Below are positions 25,183 to 34,900 of a stretch of 64,000 nt of DNA, piece by piece (within the stretch, counting starts at the first letter, position 1; every line of letters begins with the position of its first letter). This DNA comes from Streptomyces drozdowiczii. GTDB taxonomy: Bacteria > Actinomycetota > Actinomycetes > Streptomycetales > Streptomycetaceae. The stretch spans positions 1,364,001 through 1,428,000 of the forward strand of contig NZ_CP098740.1 in assembly GCF_026167665.1 (NCBI RefSeq), in the 5' to 3' direction. The notes under the pieces are model-generated. The model did not search any database and was not told the origin of the DNA. It saw nothing but the letters and a program-made list of their open reading frames with translations. Both the position numbers and the translations under genes were made by a program.

Positions 25183-25933
25183 TCCGTCAGCCGGTGAAGC
25201 CAGGCCAGGGCCTCTTCCGGGGTGCCGGCCACCGGGCCTCCTTCGGGGACCGGTGGCCGCCGGACCACGACCACGGGGATCCCGGCCTCGCGGGCGGCGG
25301 TCAGCTTGGGGCGGTCGCGGCGCCGCCGCTGTCCTTGGTGACGAGGACGTCGATGCGGTGGCGGCGGATCAGTTCGCGCTCGCCCTCCAGGGTGAAGGGG
25401 CCCCGGTCGAGCAGGGTCTCGATCCGGGCCGGGTACGGCGGTTCCGGCGCGTCCACGGACCGCATCAGGAACCACAGCCCGTCCAGGCCCGCGAAGGCCG
25501 CGAGCCCCATCCGCCCGGTGGTGAGGAAGACCCGCCGCCCCAGTGCGGGCAGCGCGTCGGCCGCCTCGGCCAGGGAGGAGACCGGGTGCCAGTCGTCGCC
25601 GGCCCCGGGCACCCAGCCGGGCCGACGCAGCATGAGCAGGGGAACATGGGCGGCGGCAGCGGCGCGGGCCGCGTTGAAGGTGATCGTCCCGGCGAAAGGA
25701 TGGGTGGCGTCGATGAGCGCGCGCACCCGGTGCGAGCGGAGCCAGTCCGCGAGTCCGTCGGCCCCGCCGAAGCCCCCTACCCGGACCTCCCCCGGCGGCA
25801 GCTTCGGCCGGGCCACCCGGCCGGCCAGGGAGCTGGTGACCCTGCTCCCGGCGGGCAGCTCCGCCACCAGCAGCTCGGCGAGGCGGCGGGCCTCCGTCGT
25901 CCCGCCCAGAATCAGTACGTGCACAGGGACCAT
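25167..25933 (-). CDS. cobK: Precorrin-6A reductase CobK, frameshifted
   Basis: CobK reduces precorrin-6A with NADPH. The N-terminal part has the family start VLILGGTTEARRLAE, then RALIDATHPFAGTITFNAA and VFLTTGRMGLAAF, running to VLVTKDSGGAATA. There the frame ends prematurely, while the conserved continuation PKLTAAREAGIPVVVVRRP lies in the next frame and runs to TAG 25167. One added base at the GGGG run 25308-25311 restores a 255-residue protein of normal length. It is divergent from cbiD with only 2 bases between the start codons, so they share a promoter region inside each other's ends or depend on readthrough. Confidence 0.9.
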
Positions 25934-25935
25934 CC

Positions 25936-27051
25936 ATGAGTGAGGCGAAAGGCGGGCGCGGCGCCCAACTCAAGCACACCGGTCTGCGGCCCGGCTGGAC
26001 GACCGGGGCCTGTGCCACGGCCGCCGCGACGGCCGCGTACACGGCGCTGCTGAGCGGCGACTTCCCGGACCCGGTGACCATCACCCTGCCCAAGGGCCAG
26101 ACCCCGGCGTTCGCGCTCGCTGTGGAGGAGCTGGGCGACGGGCGGGCCACGGCGGGCGTGGTGAAGGACGCGGGCGACGACCCCGATGTGACGCACGGCG
26201 CCCTGGTGCGGGTGAGCGTGCGGGCGCTGCCGCCGGGCTCGGGCGTGGTGTTCCGGGCGGGCCCCGGCGTCGGCACGGTGACGCTGCCGGGGCTGCCGCT
26301 GGACGTGGGCGAACCGGCGGTCAACCCGGTGCCGCGCCAGATGATCCGGGACCACATCGCGGAGGTCGCGGCGGCGCACGGCGGGTCCGGGGACGTGGAG
26401 GTGACGGTCGGCGTGGACCACGGCGAGGAGATCGCCCGCTCCACCTGGAACCCGCGTCTGGGCATCCTGGGCGGCCTGTCGGTCCTCGGCACGACCGGGG
26501 TCGTGGTGCCGTACTCCTGCTCGGCGTGGATCGACTCGATCCGGCGCGGTGTGGACGTGGCGCGCGCGGCCGGGCACACCCATGTCGCCGGGTGCACGGG
26601 GTCCACCTCGGAGAAGACGGTGGTCGCCGAGTACGGCCTGCCGGAGATCGCGCTGCTGGACATGGGCGACTTCGCGGGCGCGGTGCTCAAGTACGTACGC
26701 CGCCACCCGGTGGACCGGCTCACGATCTGCGGCGGGTTCGCCAAGCTGTCGAAGCTCGCCGCCGGCCATCTGGACCTCCACTCGGGCCGCTCCCAGGTGG
26801 ACAAGGCGTACCTGGCGGAGCTGGCCCGGCGCGGCGGCGCCGACGAGGCCCTGGCCGCCGACATCGCCGTCGCCAACACCGGTCTCGCCGCACTCCAGCT
26901 GTGCCAGGCGCACGGGGTGCCGCTGGGCGATCTGGTGGCGGTGGCGGCACGGGACGAGGCGCTGTCGGTGCTGCGGGGCGCTCCGGTGGCCGTGGACGTG
27001 ATCTGCGTCGACCGGGCGGGGACCGTGGTGGGGCGCAGCTCCGTACGGTGA
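25936..27051 (+). CDS. cbiD: Cobalt-precorrin-5B C1-methyltransferase CbiD
   Basis: CbiD methylates C1 of the corrin ring, a step of the anaerobic pathway. The 371-residue protein carries the family start LRPGWTTGACATAAATAA, the NPVPRQMI and LGILGGLSVLGTTGVVVPYS segments, VAGCTGSTSEKT, and LTICGGFAKLSKLAAGHLDL. Finding it beside the oxygen-dependent CobG is noteworthy, because no CobF (the aerobic-type C1 methylase) is seen in the cluster. CbiD probably covers that step. Confidence 0.95.
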   Translation: MSEAKGGRGAQLKHTGLRPGWTTGACATAAATAAYTALLSGDFPDPVTITLPKGQTPAFALAVEELGDGRATAGVVKDAGDDPDVTHGALVRVSVRALPPGSGVVFRAGPGVGTVTLPGLPLDVGEPAVNPVPRQMIRDHIAEVAAAHGGSGDVEVTVGVDHGEEIARSTWNPRLGILGGLSVLGTTGVVVPYSCSAWIDSIRRGVDVARAAGHTHVAGCTGSTSEKTVVAEYGLPEIALLDMGDFAGAVLKYVRRHPVDRLTICGGFAKLSKLAAGHLDLHSGRSQVDKAYLAELARRGGADEALAADIAVANTGLAALQLCQAHGVPLGDLVAVAARDEALSVLRGAPVAVDVICVDRAGTVVGRSSVR

Positions 27052-27066
27052 CCCGCCCGGGCGGGT
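27051..27066. terminator. Palindromic terminator candidate between cbiD and cobM
   Basis: ACCCGCCCGGGCGGGT is a perfect 16-base palindrome that overlaps the cbiD stop by one base and lies 2 bases from the end of convergent cobM. It can form a short CCCGC/GCGGG hairpin in either transcript. Confidence 0.4.
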
Positions 27067-27068
27067 GG

Positions 27069-27818
27069 TCAGCAGGTGTGGCGGTCGCGGGCGGGCGAGT
27101 AGAGGTGGCTGTCGTGGAACTGCTCGGCGCCCAGGGTGCGGCCGACCATGATCACGGCGGTACGGATGACTCCCGCGTCCTTCACCTGTGCGGCGATGTC
27201 GTCCAGGGTGCCGCGCAGGACGAGTTCGTCGGGGCGTGAGGCCATCGCGACGACGGCGGCCGGGCAGTCCGCCCCGTAGTGCGGCAGCAGTTCCTCGACG
27301 ACGCGGTCCACGTAACGGGCCGCGAGGTGCAGGACGATCAGGGCGCCGCTGCGGCCGAGCGTCGCCAGGTCCTCGCCCTCGGGCATGGCGGTGGCCCGCT
27401 GGGCGATCCGGGTCAGGATGACGGTCTGGCCCACGGTCGGCACGGTCAGCTCGCGCTTGAGGGCCGCCGCCGCTGCCGCGAACGCGGGTACGCCCGGGAC
27501 CACCTCGTACGGCACGCCCGCCTCGTCCAGGCGGCGCATCTGCTCGTTGACCGCGCTGAACACCGAGGGGTCGCCGGAGTGCAGCCGCGCCACGTCGTGG
27601 CCGGCCCGGTGCGCGGCGACCAGCTCGGCGGTGATCGCGTCGATGTCGAGCTGCGCGGTGTCCACCAGGCGGGCGTCGTCCGGGCACTCGGCCAGGAGCT
27701 CGCGGGGCACCAGGCTGCCCGCGTACAGGCACACCTGGCAGGCGGCGAGCGTGCGCGCGCCGCGCACCGTGATCAGGTCGGCGGCGCCGGGGCCCGCGCC
27801 GATGAAGTACACGGTCAT
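27069..27818 (-). CDS. cobM: Precorrin-4 C11-methyltransferase CobM
   Basis: CobM is a SAM-dependent methyltransferase acting at C11. The 249-residue protein opens MTVYFIGAGPGAADLITVRG and has VCLYAGSLVP, VARLHSGDPSVFSAV, YEVVPGVPAFAAAAA and VPTVGQTVILTR, all family hallmarks. The ATG overlaps the cobL stop (ATGA), so it is translationally coupled to cobL on the minus strand; the open frame upstream of it is an antisense shadow. Confidence 0.95.
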   Translation of the reverse strand: MTVYFIGAGPGAADLITVRGARTLAACQVCLYAGSLVPRELLAECPDDARLVDTAQLDIDAITAELVAAHRAGHDVARLHSGDPSVFSAVNEQMRRLDEAGVPYEVVPGVPAFAAAAAALKRELTVPTVGQTVILTRIAQRATAMPEGEDLATLGRSGALIVLHLAARYVDRVVEELLPHYGADCPAAVVAMASRPDELVLRGTLDDIAAQVKDAGVIRTAVIMVGRTLGAEQFHDSHLYSPARDRHTC

Positions 27819-29107
27819 CTGTCGTCTCCAGGGAGTTGCGTGGCCTTGCGTACGGACCACTGGGTGACGGGCATGGCCTGGCGCCAGCCGGTGAACGTGC
27901 CGACCGGCACGGCGTGCGCGACGGCGAGGCGGGTCAACTCCCCGCCGTGCGCCTTGTGTTGCGCGGCGAGCAGCGCCTCGGACTCCAGCGTGACCGTGTT
28001 GGCGACCAGCCGGCCGCCGGGCGGGAGCGCGGCGAGGCAGGTGTCGAGCAGGCCGGGTGCGGTGAGGCCGCCGCCGATGAACACGGCGTCCGGGGCGGGT
28101 AGTTGGTCCAAACAGTCGGGGGCGCGGCCGGTGACGACGCGGAGGCCGGGCACGCCGAGCCGGTCGGCGTTCTCCGCGATGCGCGCCGCGCGCACGGGGT
28201 CGCGTTCGACGGTGACCGCCCGGCAGGAGGGGTGGACGCGCATCCACTCGATGGCGATGGAGCCGGAGCCGCCGCCGATGTCCCAGAGGAGTTCGCCGGG
28301 GGCGGGGGCGAGCACGCCGAGCGTGACGGCGCGGATGTGACGCTTCGTCAACTGCCCGTCGTGGGCGTACGCCTCGTCCGGCAGGCCCGGTACGGCGCCG
28401 AGGCGCAGCGCCCCGGGCGCCCTCCGGCACTCGACGGCGACGATGTTGAGCGGGTCCCCGGCCGGGTGGTCCCAGGTGTCCGCCGTGCCCTCGGCGCACG
28501 CCTCGTCCTCGCCGCCGAGCTGTTCCAGGACCCGCAGGCGGCTGGGCCCGAAGCCGTGGTCGCGGAGCAGTGCGGCGACCGCAGCCGGGGTGGTGGCGTC
28601 GGCGCTGAGAACGAGGACCCGGCGGCCTTCGTGGAGGGCGGCGGCGAGCCGGGCGGCGGGGCGGCCGACGAGGGTGACGACCTCGGTGTCCTCCAGCGGC
28701 CAGCCGATGCGGGCGCAGGCGTAGGAGACGGACGAGGGGTGCGGCAGGACGTGCAGCCGGTCGGCGCCCAGGACCTCGGTGAGCGCGCGGCCGATCCCGT
28801 AGAACATGGGGTCGCCGCTGGCCAGGACGGCGATGCGGCGGCCCGCGTGCGCGGCGAGCAGGCCGGGGACGGCGGGGCGCAGGGGCGACGGCCAGGGCAC
28901 GCGGGTGCCCGTGCACCGCGGTGGCAGGAGGGCGAGTTGCCGCTCGGCGCCGATGAGGACCTGGGCGTCGGCCAGGGCCGCGCGCGCCGGTCCGGTGAGC
29001 CCGGCCCATCCGTCGGCTCCGATCCCGGCCACGGTGACTGCGGGCGGGCGGGGGTGCTCGGGGGTCACGGACGGTACCTCGGGTCTCGGGGGCTGGCGCA
29101 TCCGCAC
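27815..29107 (-). CDS. cobL: Precorrin-6Y C5,15-methyltransferase (decarboxylating) CobL
   Basis: CobL is a fused CbiE-CbiT enzyme that methylates C5 and C15 and removes the acetate carboxyl at C12. The CbiE part (about 20-225) shows VTVAGIGADGWAGL, VLASGDPMFYGIG and HPSSVSYACARIGWP. The CbiT part (about 235-430) shows GQLTKRHIRAVTLG, LLWDIGGGSGSIAIEWM (SAM site) and VFIGGGLTAPGLL. Total length of 430 fits. The start at ATG 29107 gives a 20-residue Pro-rich leader; an internal GTG at about residue 14 is possible. Confidence 0.94.
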   Translation of the reverse strand: MRMRQPPRPEVPSVTPEHPRPPAVTVAGIGADGWAGLTGPARAALADAQVLIGAERQLALLPPRCTGTRVPWPSPLRPAVPGLLAAHAGRRIAVLASGDPMFYGIGRALTEVLGADRLHVLPHPSSVSYACARIGWPLEDTEVVTLVGRPAARLAAALHEGRRVLVLSADATTPAAVAALLRDHGFGPSRLRVLEQLGGEDEACAEGTADTWDHPAGDPLNIVAVECRRAPGALRLGAVPGLPDEAYAHDGQLTKRHIRAVTLGVLAPAPGELLWDIGGGSGSIAIEWMRVHPSCRAVTVERDPVRAARIAENADRLGVPGLRVVTGRAPDCLDQLPAPDAVFIGGGLTAPGLLDTCLAALPPGGRLVANTVTLESEALLAAQHKAHGGELTRLAVAHAVPVGTFTGWRQAMPVTQWSVRKATQLPGDDR

Positions 29108-29243
29108 TCTACTGGCCGGTCGGGGGCGACCCGGAGGCGGCTAGGAGCTTCCTCCAGGGAGTACCGCAGCTGCCATGTGTTTTCCCATGGAAAGCTGTAA
29201 ATGCGATGTGATCACCCATACTCTTTGGCACATGCTGCTCTCC

Positions 29244-30023
29244 ATGAATTCCTCTTCCACTCAGCGGCGCGTCGCCGCGGCCCTCGTCGTCGTGGGCCTG
29301 CTCACGCCCCTCACCGCGTGCGGCGGCGGGGACGACGACGACACCACCAAGGACTCGGCCGCCGATCTCACCGTCCTCGCCGCCTCTTCGCTCACCGATG
29401 TGTTCAAGGAGGCGGGTGCGGCGTACGAGAAGGAGCACCCGGGCACGAAGGTGACGTTCTCCTTCGCCGGGTCGCAGGAGCTGGCCGCGCAGGTGAAGCA
29501 GGGCGCGCCCGCCGACGCGCTGGTCACCGCCGACACGAAGACGATGGACGGCCTGAAGTCGGACACCGGCACCCCGACGGTCATCGCCAAGAACCGCCTG
29601 GTCATCGCCACCGGCAAGGGCAACCCGGAGAAGGTCGGGAACCTCAAGGACCTGGCCGACACCAAGCTGAAGGTGGTCCTCGCCGCACCCGAGGTGCCGG
29701 TGGGCCGCTACAGCAAGCAGATCCTGGACGCCCAGAAGATCACCGTGAAGCCGGTCTCGCAGGAGCCCAACGTGCGCGCGGTGCTCAGCAAGGTCGAGCT
29801 GGGCGAGGCGGACGCCGGTCTCGTCTACAAGACCGATGTCGCCGCGGCCGCGGGCAAGGTCGACTCGGTCGACATCCCGGACGAGCAGAACGCCGTCGCC
29901 TCGTACCCGGCGGCGACCCTGAAGACCAGCAAGCACAGCGCTGCGGCCGAGGCGTTCGTAAAGTGGCTGTCCTCGCCCGAGGCACGGAAGATCCTGACCG
30001 GCGCGGGCTTCCAGCAGCCGTAG
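29244..30023 (+). CDS. modA: Molybdate-binding lipoprotein ModA
   Basis: ModA is the substrate-binding lipoprotein of the molybdate ABC importer, about 259 residues from ATG 29244 (an ATG at 29232 is also in frame). The lipobox is LTAC followed by a Gly/Asp-rich linker. Family segments include [21 protein letters not shown], given as the span after the linker, then [21 protein letters not shown] with the oxyanion-contact Ser, [12 protein letters not shown] and [13 protein letters not shown] small palindrome TTTCC-CAT-GGAAA (29181-29193) sits upstream. It is followed 17 bases later by modBC. Confidence 0.93.
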   Translation: MNSSSTQRRVAAALVVVGLLTPLTACGGGDDDDTTKDSAADLTVLAASSLTDVFKEAGAAYEKEHPGTKVTFSFAGSQELAAQVKQGAPADALVTADTKTMDGLKSDTGTPTVIAKNRLVIATGKGNPEKVGNLKDLADTKLKVVLAAPEVPVGRYSKQILDAQKITVKPVSQEPNVRAVLSKVELGEADAGLVYKTDVAAAAGKVDSVDIPDEQNAVASYPAATLKTSKHSAAAEAFVKWLSSPEARKILTGAGFQQP

Positions 30024-30040
30024 CGTCGACAAGGAACACG

Positions 30041-31948
30041 ATGAACCGCCGCCCCCGCGCACCGATCGTGCTGGCCCTCCCCGCGCTGCTGGCCGTGGCG
30101 TTCCTGCTGCTGCCGCTGGCCGGCATCCTGGCCCGCACCTCCTGGGGCGAGCTGGGCACCCACCTCACCAGCCAGGGCACCACCCAGGCGCTGACGCTGT
30201 CGCTGATCGTCTCCGGCTGGGCGCTGCTCCTCTCCCTCGTCCTGGGGGTGCCGCTGGCCTGGCTGCTCGCCCGGGTCGACTTCCCGGGCAAGGTCTTCGT
30301 CCGGTCGCTGGTGCTGCTGCCGATGGTGCTGCCGCCGACGGTCGGCGGTGTGGCGCTGCTCCTCGGCTTCGGCCGCCGGGGGCTGCTCGGGCCGTGGCTG
30401 GAGGACTGGTTCGGGATCACGCTGCCCTTCCACACCTCGGGCGCGGTGCTCGCGGCGACCTTCGTCGCCATGCCGTTCCTGGTGATCAGCCTGGAGGGCG
30501 CGCTGGGCGGGCTGCGCCCCCGTTACGAGGAGACCGCGGCCTCCCTGGGGGCGTCGCCGGTACGGGTGTTCCTCACGGTCACGCTGCCGATGGTGGCGCC
30601 CGGTCTTGCCGCGGGGGCGGCGCTGACCTGGGCGCGGGCGCTCGGTGAGTTCGGGGCGACCATCACCTTCGCGGGCAACCTCCCCGGCACCACGCAGACC
30701 CTGCCCCTCCAGGTCTACCTGCTGCTCCAGGACAGCCCGGAGGCGGCGACCTCGGTGTCGCTGCTGCTGCTCGTCATCGCCATGGCGGTGCTGCTCGCGC
30801 TGCGGGGGCGGTGGACGGGGACGCCGCAGGCGCGTACGCGGAGGCGGGAGGTCGTCGACGAGGAGCCCGGGACCGCCGTCCCTTCGGGGGATGCTCCCGA
30901 GGCCGTACGGGAGGACTGGCCACTGCACGCCGAGGTCACCGGCTTCAACGAGCTGACCCTCGACGCGGAGGCCGGGACCACCATCGCCGTCGTCGGCCCC
31001 AACGGCGCCGGCAAGACGACCCTGCTGCGCGCCCTGCTCGGCCTCACCCCGCGCGCCCACGCCCGGCTCCTCCTGGGCGACACCGATGTCACCGCCCTGC
31101 CCGCCCACCGCCGGGGCGTCGCCTGGGTCCCGCAGGACGGCGCGCTGTTCCCGCACCTCAGCACCCTCGCCAACACCGCGTACGGGCTGCGCGCGAAGGG
31201 CGTACCGCGCGCCGAGGCCCGCCGCGCCGCGCAGGAGTGGCTGGACCGGCTCGGGGTCGGCCACCTGGCCTCCCGGAAGCCCGCCCAGGTCTCCGGCGGC
31301 CAGGCCCAGCGCGTCGCACTGGCCCGCGCGCTCGCCGCCCGTCCGCGCCTGCTGCTCCTCGACGAACCGCTCGCCGCGCTCGACCAGACGACCCGGTCCC
31401 AGGTCCGGCACACCCTGCGCCGCCATCTCGACGGGTTCGGCGGCGTCTGCCTCATCGTCACGCACGACCCCGTGGAGGCGGTCGCGCTCGCCGACCGGGT
31501 CCTCGTCCTGGAGGACGGCCGCACGCTCCAGGACGCCCCGCCCGCCGAGGTCACCCGGCACCCTCGGTCCCCCTGGGTCGCCCGGATGCTCGGCCGCAAC
31601 GCCTGGCCCGGCACCGCCACCGCCGACGGCCTGGAATTCCCGGGCGGCGGGCGCCTCGTCGCGGCCGACCCGCTGCCGGCCGGGGCGCCCGCGCTCGCGG
31701 TCATCGCGCCCGAGGCCGTCTCCGTACACCGGGAGAAGCCGACCGGGAGCCCGCGCAACGTGTGGCCGGGGACGGTGCGCGAGATCACGGCGGGCGGGAG
31801 CCGGCTGCGGGTGCTGGTGGGGTCGGATCAGGCGCCGGACCTGGTCGCGGAGATCACCCCGCAGGCCGCGGCCGAGCTGTCCCTAGTGGACGGGGCGCGA
31901 GTGTGGACCAGCGTCAAGGCCACCGAAGTGACGCTCGTGGGGCTCTGA
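30041..31948 (+). CDS. modBC: Molybdate ABC permease fused to its ATPase
   Basis: One continuous 635-residue frame joins ModB and ModC. The permease part (about 1-265) has several membrane segments and the EAA-like ETAASLGASPVRVFLTVTLP. After a charged linker (about 265-300) comes the ATPase: Walker A GPNGAGKTT near 320, Q-loop VPQDGALFPHLS, signature VSGGQAQRVALARA near 420, Walker B LLLLDEPLAALD near 440, and switch His in IVTHDPVEA. A C-terminal Mop/TOBE-like segment follows (about 560-635). ATG 30041 has AAGGAA just upstream. ModB and ModC are usually separate chains, so the fusion is unusual. It converges on the nitrate reductase gene with 3 bases between stops. Confidence 0.92.
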   Translation: MNRRPRAPIVLALPALLAVAFLLLPLAGILARTSWGELGTHLTSQGTTQALTLSLIVSGWALLLSLVLGVPLAWLLARVDFPGKVFVRSLVLLPMVLPPTVGGVALLLGFGRRGLLGPWLEDWFGITLPFHTSGAVLAATFVAMPFLVISLEGALGGLRPRYEETAASLGASPVRVFLTVTLPMVAPGLAAGAALTWARALGEFGATITFAGNLPGTTQTLPLQVYLLLQDSPEAATSVSLLLLVIAMAVLLALRGRWTGTPQARTRRREVVDEEPGTAVPSGDAPEAVREDWPLHAEVTGFNELTLDAEAGTTIAVVGPNGAGKTTLLRALLGLTPRAHARLLLGDTDVTALPAHRRGVAWVPQDGALFPHLSTLANTAYGLRAKGVPRAEARRAAQEWLDRLGVGHLASRKPAQVSGGQAQRVALARALAARPRLLLLDEPLAALDQTTRSQVRHTLRRHLDGFGGVCLIVTHDPVEAVALADRVLVLEDGRTLQDAPPAEVTRHPRSPWVARMLGRNAWPGTATADGLEFPGGGRLVAADPLPAGAPALAVIAPEAVSVHREKPTGSPRNVWPGTVREITAGGSRLRVLVGSDQAPDLVAEITPQAAAELSLVDGARVWTSVKATEVTLVGL

Positions 31949-31951
31949 GCC

Positions 31952-34900
31952 TCAGTAGACGTCCCGCACATACCGCTTGTCGGCGGCGAGCTGCTTCACG
32001 TACAGCGCGGCGGCCTCCGGGTCGAGCCCGCCGTGGGCGACGGCGATGTCGCGCAGCGCCCGGTCGACGTCCTTCGCCATCCGGGCCGCGTCGCCGCACA
32101 CGTAGAAGTGGGCGCCCTCGCGCAGCCAGGACCACAGCTTGGCGCCGTGCTCGCGCATCCGGTCCTGTACGTAGACCTTGGCGCGCTGGTCGCGGGAGAA
32201 GGCGGTGTCCAGGCGGGTGAGGGTGCCATCGGCGAGGAAGGACGTCAGCTCCTCCTCGTAGAAGAAGTCGGTGGCCCGGTGCTGCTCCCCGAAGAACAGC
32301 CAGTTGGGGCCCGGGTCGCGGCGGGCCCGGCGCTCCTCCAGGAAGCCGATGAAGGGGGCGACGCCGGTCCCGGGGCCGACCATGACCATCGGTGCGTCAG
32401 GGCGGGCCGGTGGCCGGAAGTGCGGGGCGCGGCGGACGAAGACCGGGACGCGGGTGTCGGGTTCGGCGTCCGCGAGGAACGGCGAGCAGACCCCGGCGCG
32501 CGGGCGGCCGTGGAGGTTTTCGTAGCGGACGACGGAGACCGTCAGGGAGAGGCGGTCGGGGTCGGTGAGCGGGCTGGACGATATGGAGTACAGGCGGGGT
32601 TGCAGGGGTTTGAGGAGGCCGGCCCACTCCTCGGGGGTGGCCTTGACCGGGTACTCAGAGAGGACGTCGACGGCCTGGCGGCCCCAGGACCAGCGGGCCA
32701 GCTCGCCCTTGTTGTCGGGCCGCAGCATCTTCTTCAGCTCCCGGTCGCCGGTGCGTTCGGTGACGAAGCCGAGGAGGGCGGGGGTGAGGCGGGTGATGTC
32801 CAGCCGGGTGTGGAGCGCGTCGCGGAGCCGGAGGCCGCCGAGGCCGGAGACCTCGATCTCCGCGTCGGCGTCGAGGCCGGTGACGGAGAGCCATTCGGCC
32901 ACCAGGTCTAGGTGGTTGGCGGCGTGGACGCCGAGCGCGTCCCCGGCCGCGTACTCCAGGGCGGCCCCGGTCCCGCTGGTGTCGAAGGTGAAGCGGCGGA
33001 CCTCCTTGCCGGAGCCGGGCAGCCCGAGCAGCCGGTTGCCGGCCAGCCGGGCGGTGACGGGGGCGGGCTTGGGGGTGCGGACCGGGGCGGGGGCGGGCGG
33101 GGGCGCGGGGGCCGGTGCGGTGGGCGGGGCGGTGAGCCCGGCGAGGACCTGGTCGAGCCAGCTCAGCGCGGACGGTTCGTAGTCGGGCTCGCAGTCGGTA
33201 CGCGGGGCGAGGCGGACGGCCCCCAGCTCGTCCAGGCGCCGGTCGAGCCTGCGCCCGTGTCCGCAGAAGTCGTCGTACGAGGAGTCCCCGAAGGCCAGGA
33301 CCGCGTACCGCCGGCCGTCCAGGGGCGGGAGGTCGGCGGCGGTCAGGGCCTCCCAGAACCCGGAGCCGTTGTCGGGCGCGTCGCCGTCCCCGAAGGTGCT
33401 GGTGATCAGGAGGAGGTCGGCGGCCGGTGGCAGGGCGCGCGGGTCCGCCTCGTCCATGCCGAGGAGCCGGGTGCGCAGGCCCGTGGCGGTGAGCCGGTCG
33501 GCGGTGGCGACGGCGAACTCCTCGGCGTTGCCGGTCTGCGAGGCCCACAGCACGACGACCTCGCGGCCGGGGGGCTCGGCGGGCGCGGGGACGGGCGCGG
33601 GGGCGTCGGCGGGCGGCCCGGTGCGCGAGTACATGCCGGCCAGGACGCCGTTGACCCAGCGGGCGTGCTCGGCGCCGAAGGGGGCGCCGGGCGGGAGGAC
33701 GGGGACGCCGGGGGCGCCGAGGGGCAGCCCGGCGAGGAAGCCGACGAGGTACTGGCGCTCGTGCTCGGCGAGGACCGGGGGCGGGGTGGTCTCCAGGCCG
33801 AAGACGGCGGCGGTTTCGGGGACGGCCGGTACGGGAAGCGGCACGGGCGCCGCCGCCACCTTCGTCAGCGTCACCGCGCACACCTTGAACTCCGGCTGGT
33901 AGGAGACCGGGTCCACCGCGTCGGCGGTCACCGCGTTGACGCTGAGGTATTCGCCGAAGAGGTCGTTCCAGTGGAAGGGCGCGAAGCAGCAGCCCGGGGC
34001 CACCCGGTCGGTGACCACGGCCGGCAGCACGGCCCGCCCGCGCCGGGACTCGACCTCCACCGAGTCGCCCTCCGCGAGCCCGAGGCGGGCCGCGTCCTCG
34101 GGGTGCACCTCCACGAACGGCCCGGGGTTGAGGCGGTTGAGCTTGGCGACCTTGCCGGTCTTGGTGAGGGTGTGCCACTGGTGCTGGACCCGGCCGGTGT
34201 TGAGCAGGAAGGGGTAGTCGTCGTCCGGCATCTCCGCCGCCGGGAGGTGGGGGCGGCCGAAGAAGCGGGCGCGTCCGGTCGGGGTCGGGAAGACCGGTCC
34301 GCCGCCGTCCGGGGCGAGATAGCGAATGGGGTTGCGGTCGGGGCCGTCGGCGGTGGGCGCGGGCCACTGGACGGGGGCGGTGCGCAGCCGTTCGTACGTC
34401 ACGCCCCGCAGGTCGTAGCCGGTGCGGGGGTTCGCGGCGCGCTTGATCTCCTCGAAGACCTCCTCGGCGCTGTCGTACGTGAAGGCGTCCTCGTACCCCA
34501 TGGCGCAGGCGATACGGGCGATGAGCCGCCAGTCCGCGAGGGCTTCGCCGGGCGGCTCGACGGCGGGGCGGGCGAGGGTGAGGTTGCGTTCGCTGTTGAC
34601 GAGGACGCCCTCCGCCTCGCTCCACAGGGCGCCGGGCAGGACGACGTCGGCGTAGGCGTTGGTCTCGGTGTCGGCGAACACGTCCTGGGTGATGACGAGT
34701 TCGGCGGCCTCCAGGGCCTCGATGACGGTGCGGCGGTTGGCGACGGAGGCGACGGGGTTGGTGCAGATGATCCAGCACGCCTTGATGTCACCGGCCGCCA
34801 TCCGCTCGAACATCTCGACCGTGCCCCGGCCGCACTCGTCCTTGCGGAGGGTGCCGGGGGCCAGGCCCCACAGCTCCTCGGTGAAGGCGCGGTCCTCGTC

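Noticed and set aside
29181..29193. TTTCC-CAT-GGAAA palindrome ahead of modA as a ModE or molybdate-sensing site
   Set aside because: Short and unlike known ModE sites; kept only as a note in the modA entry.
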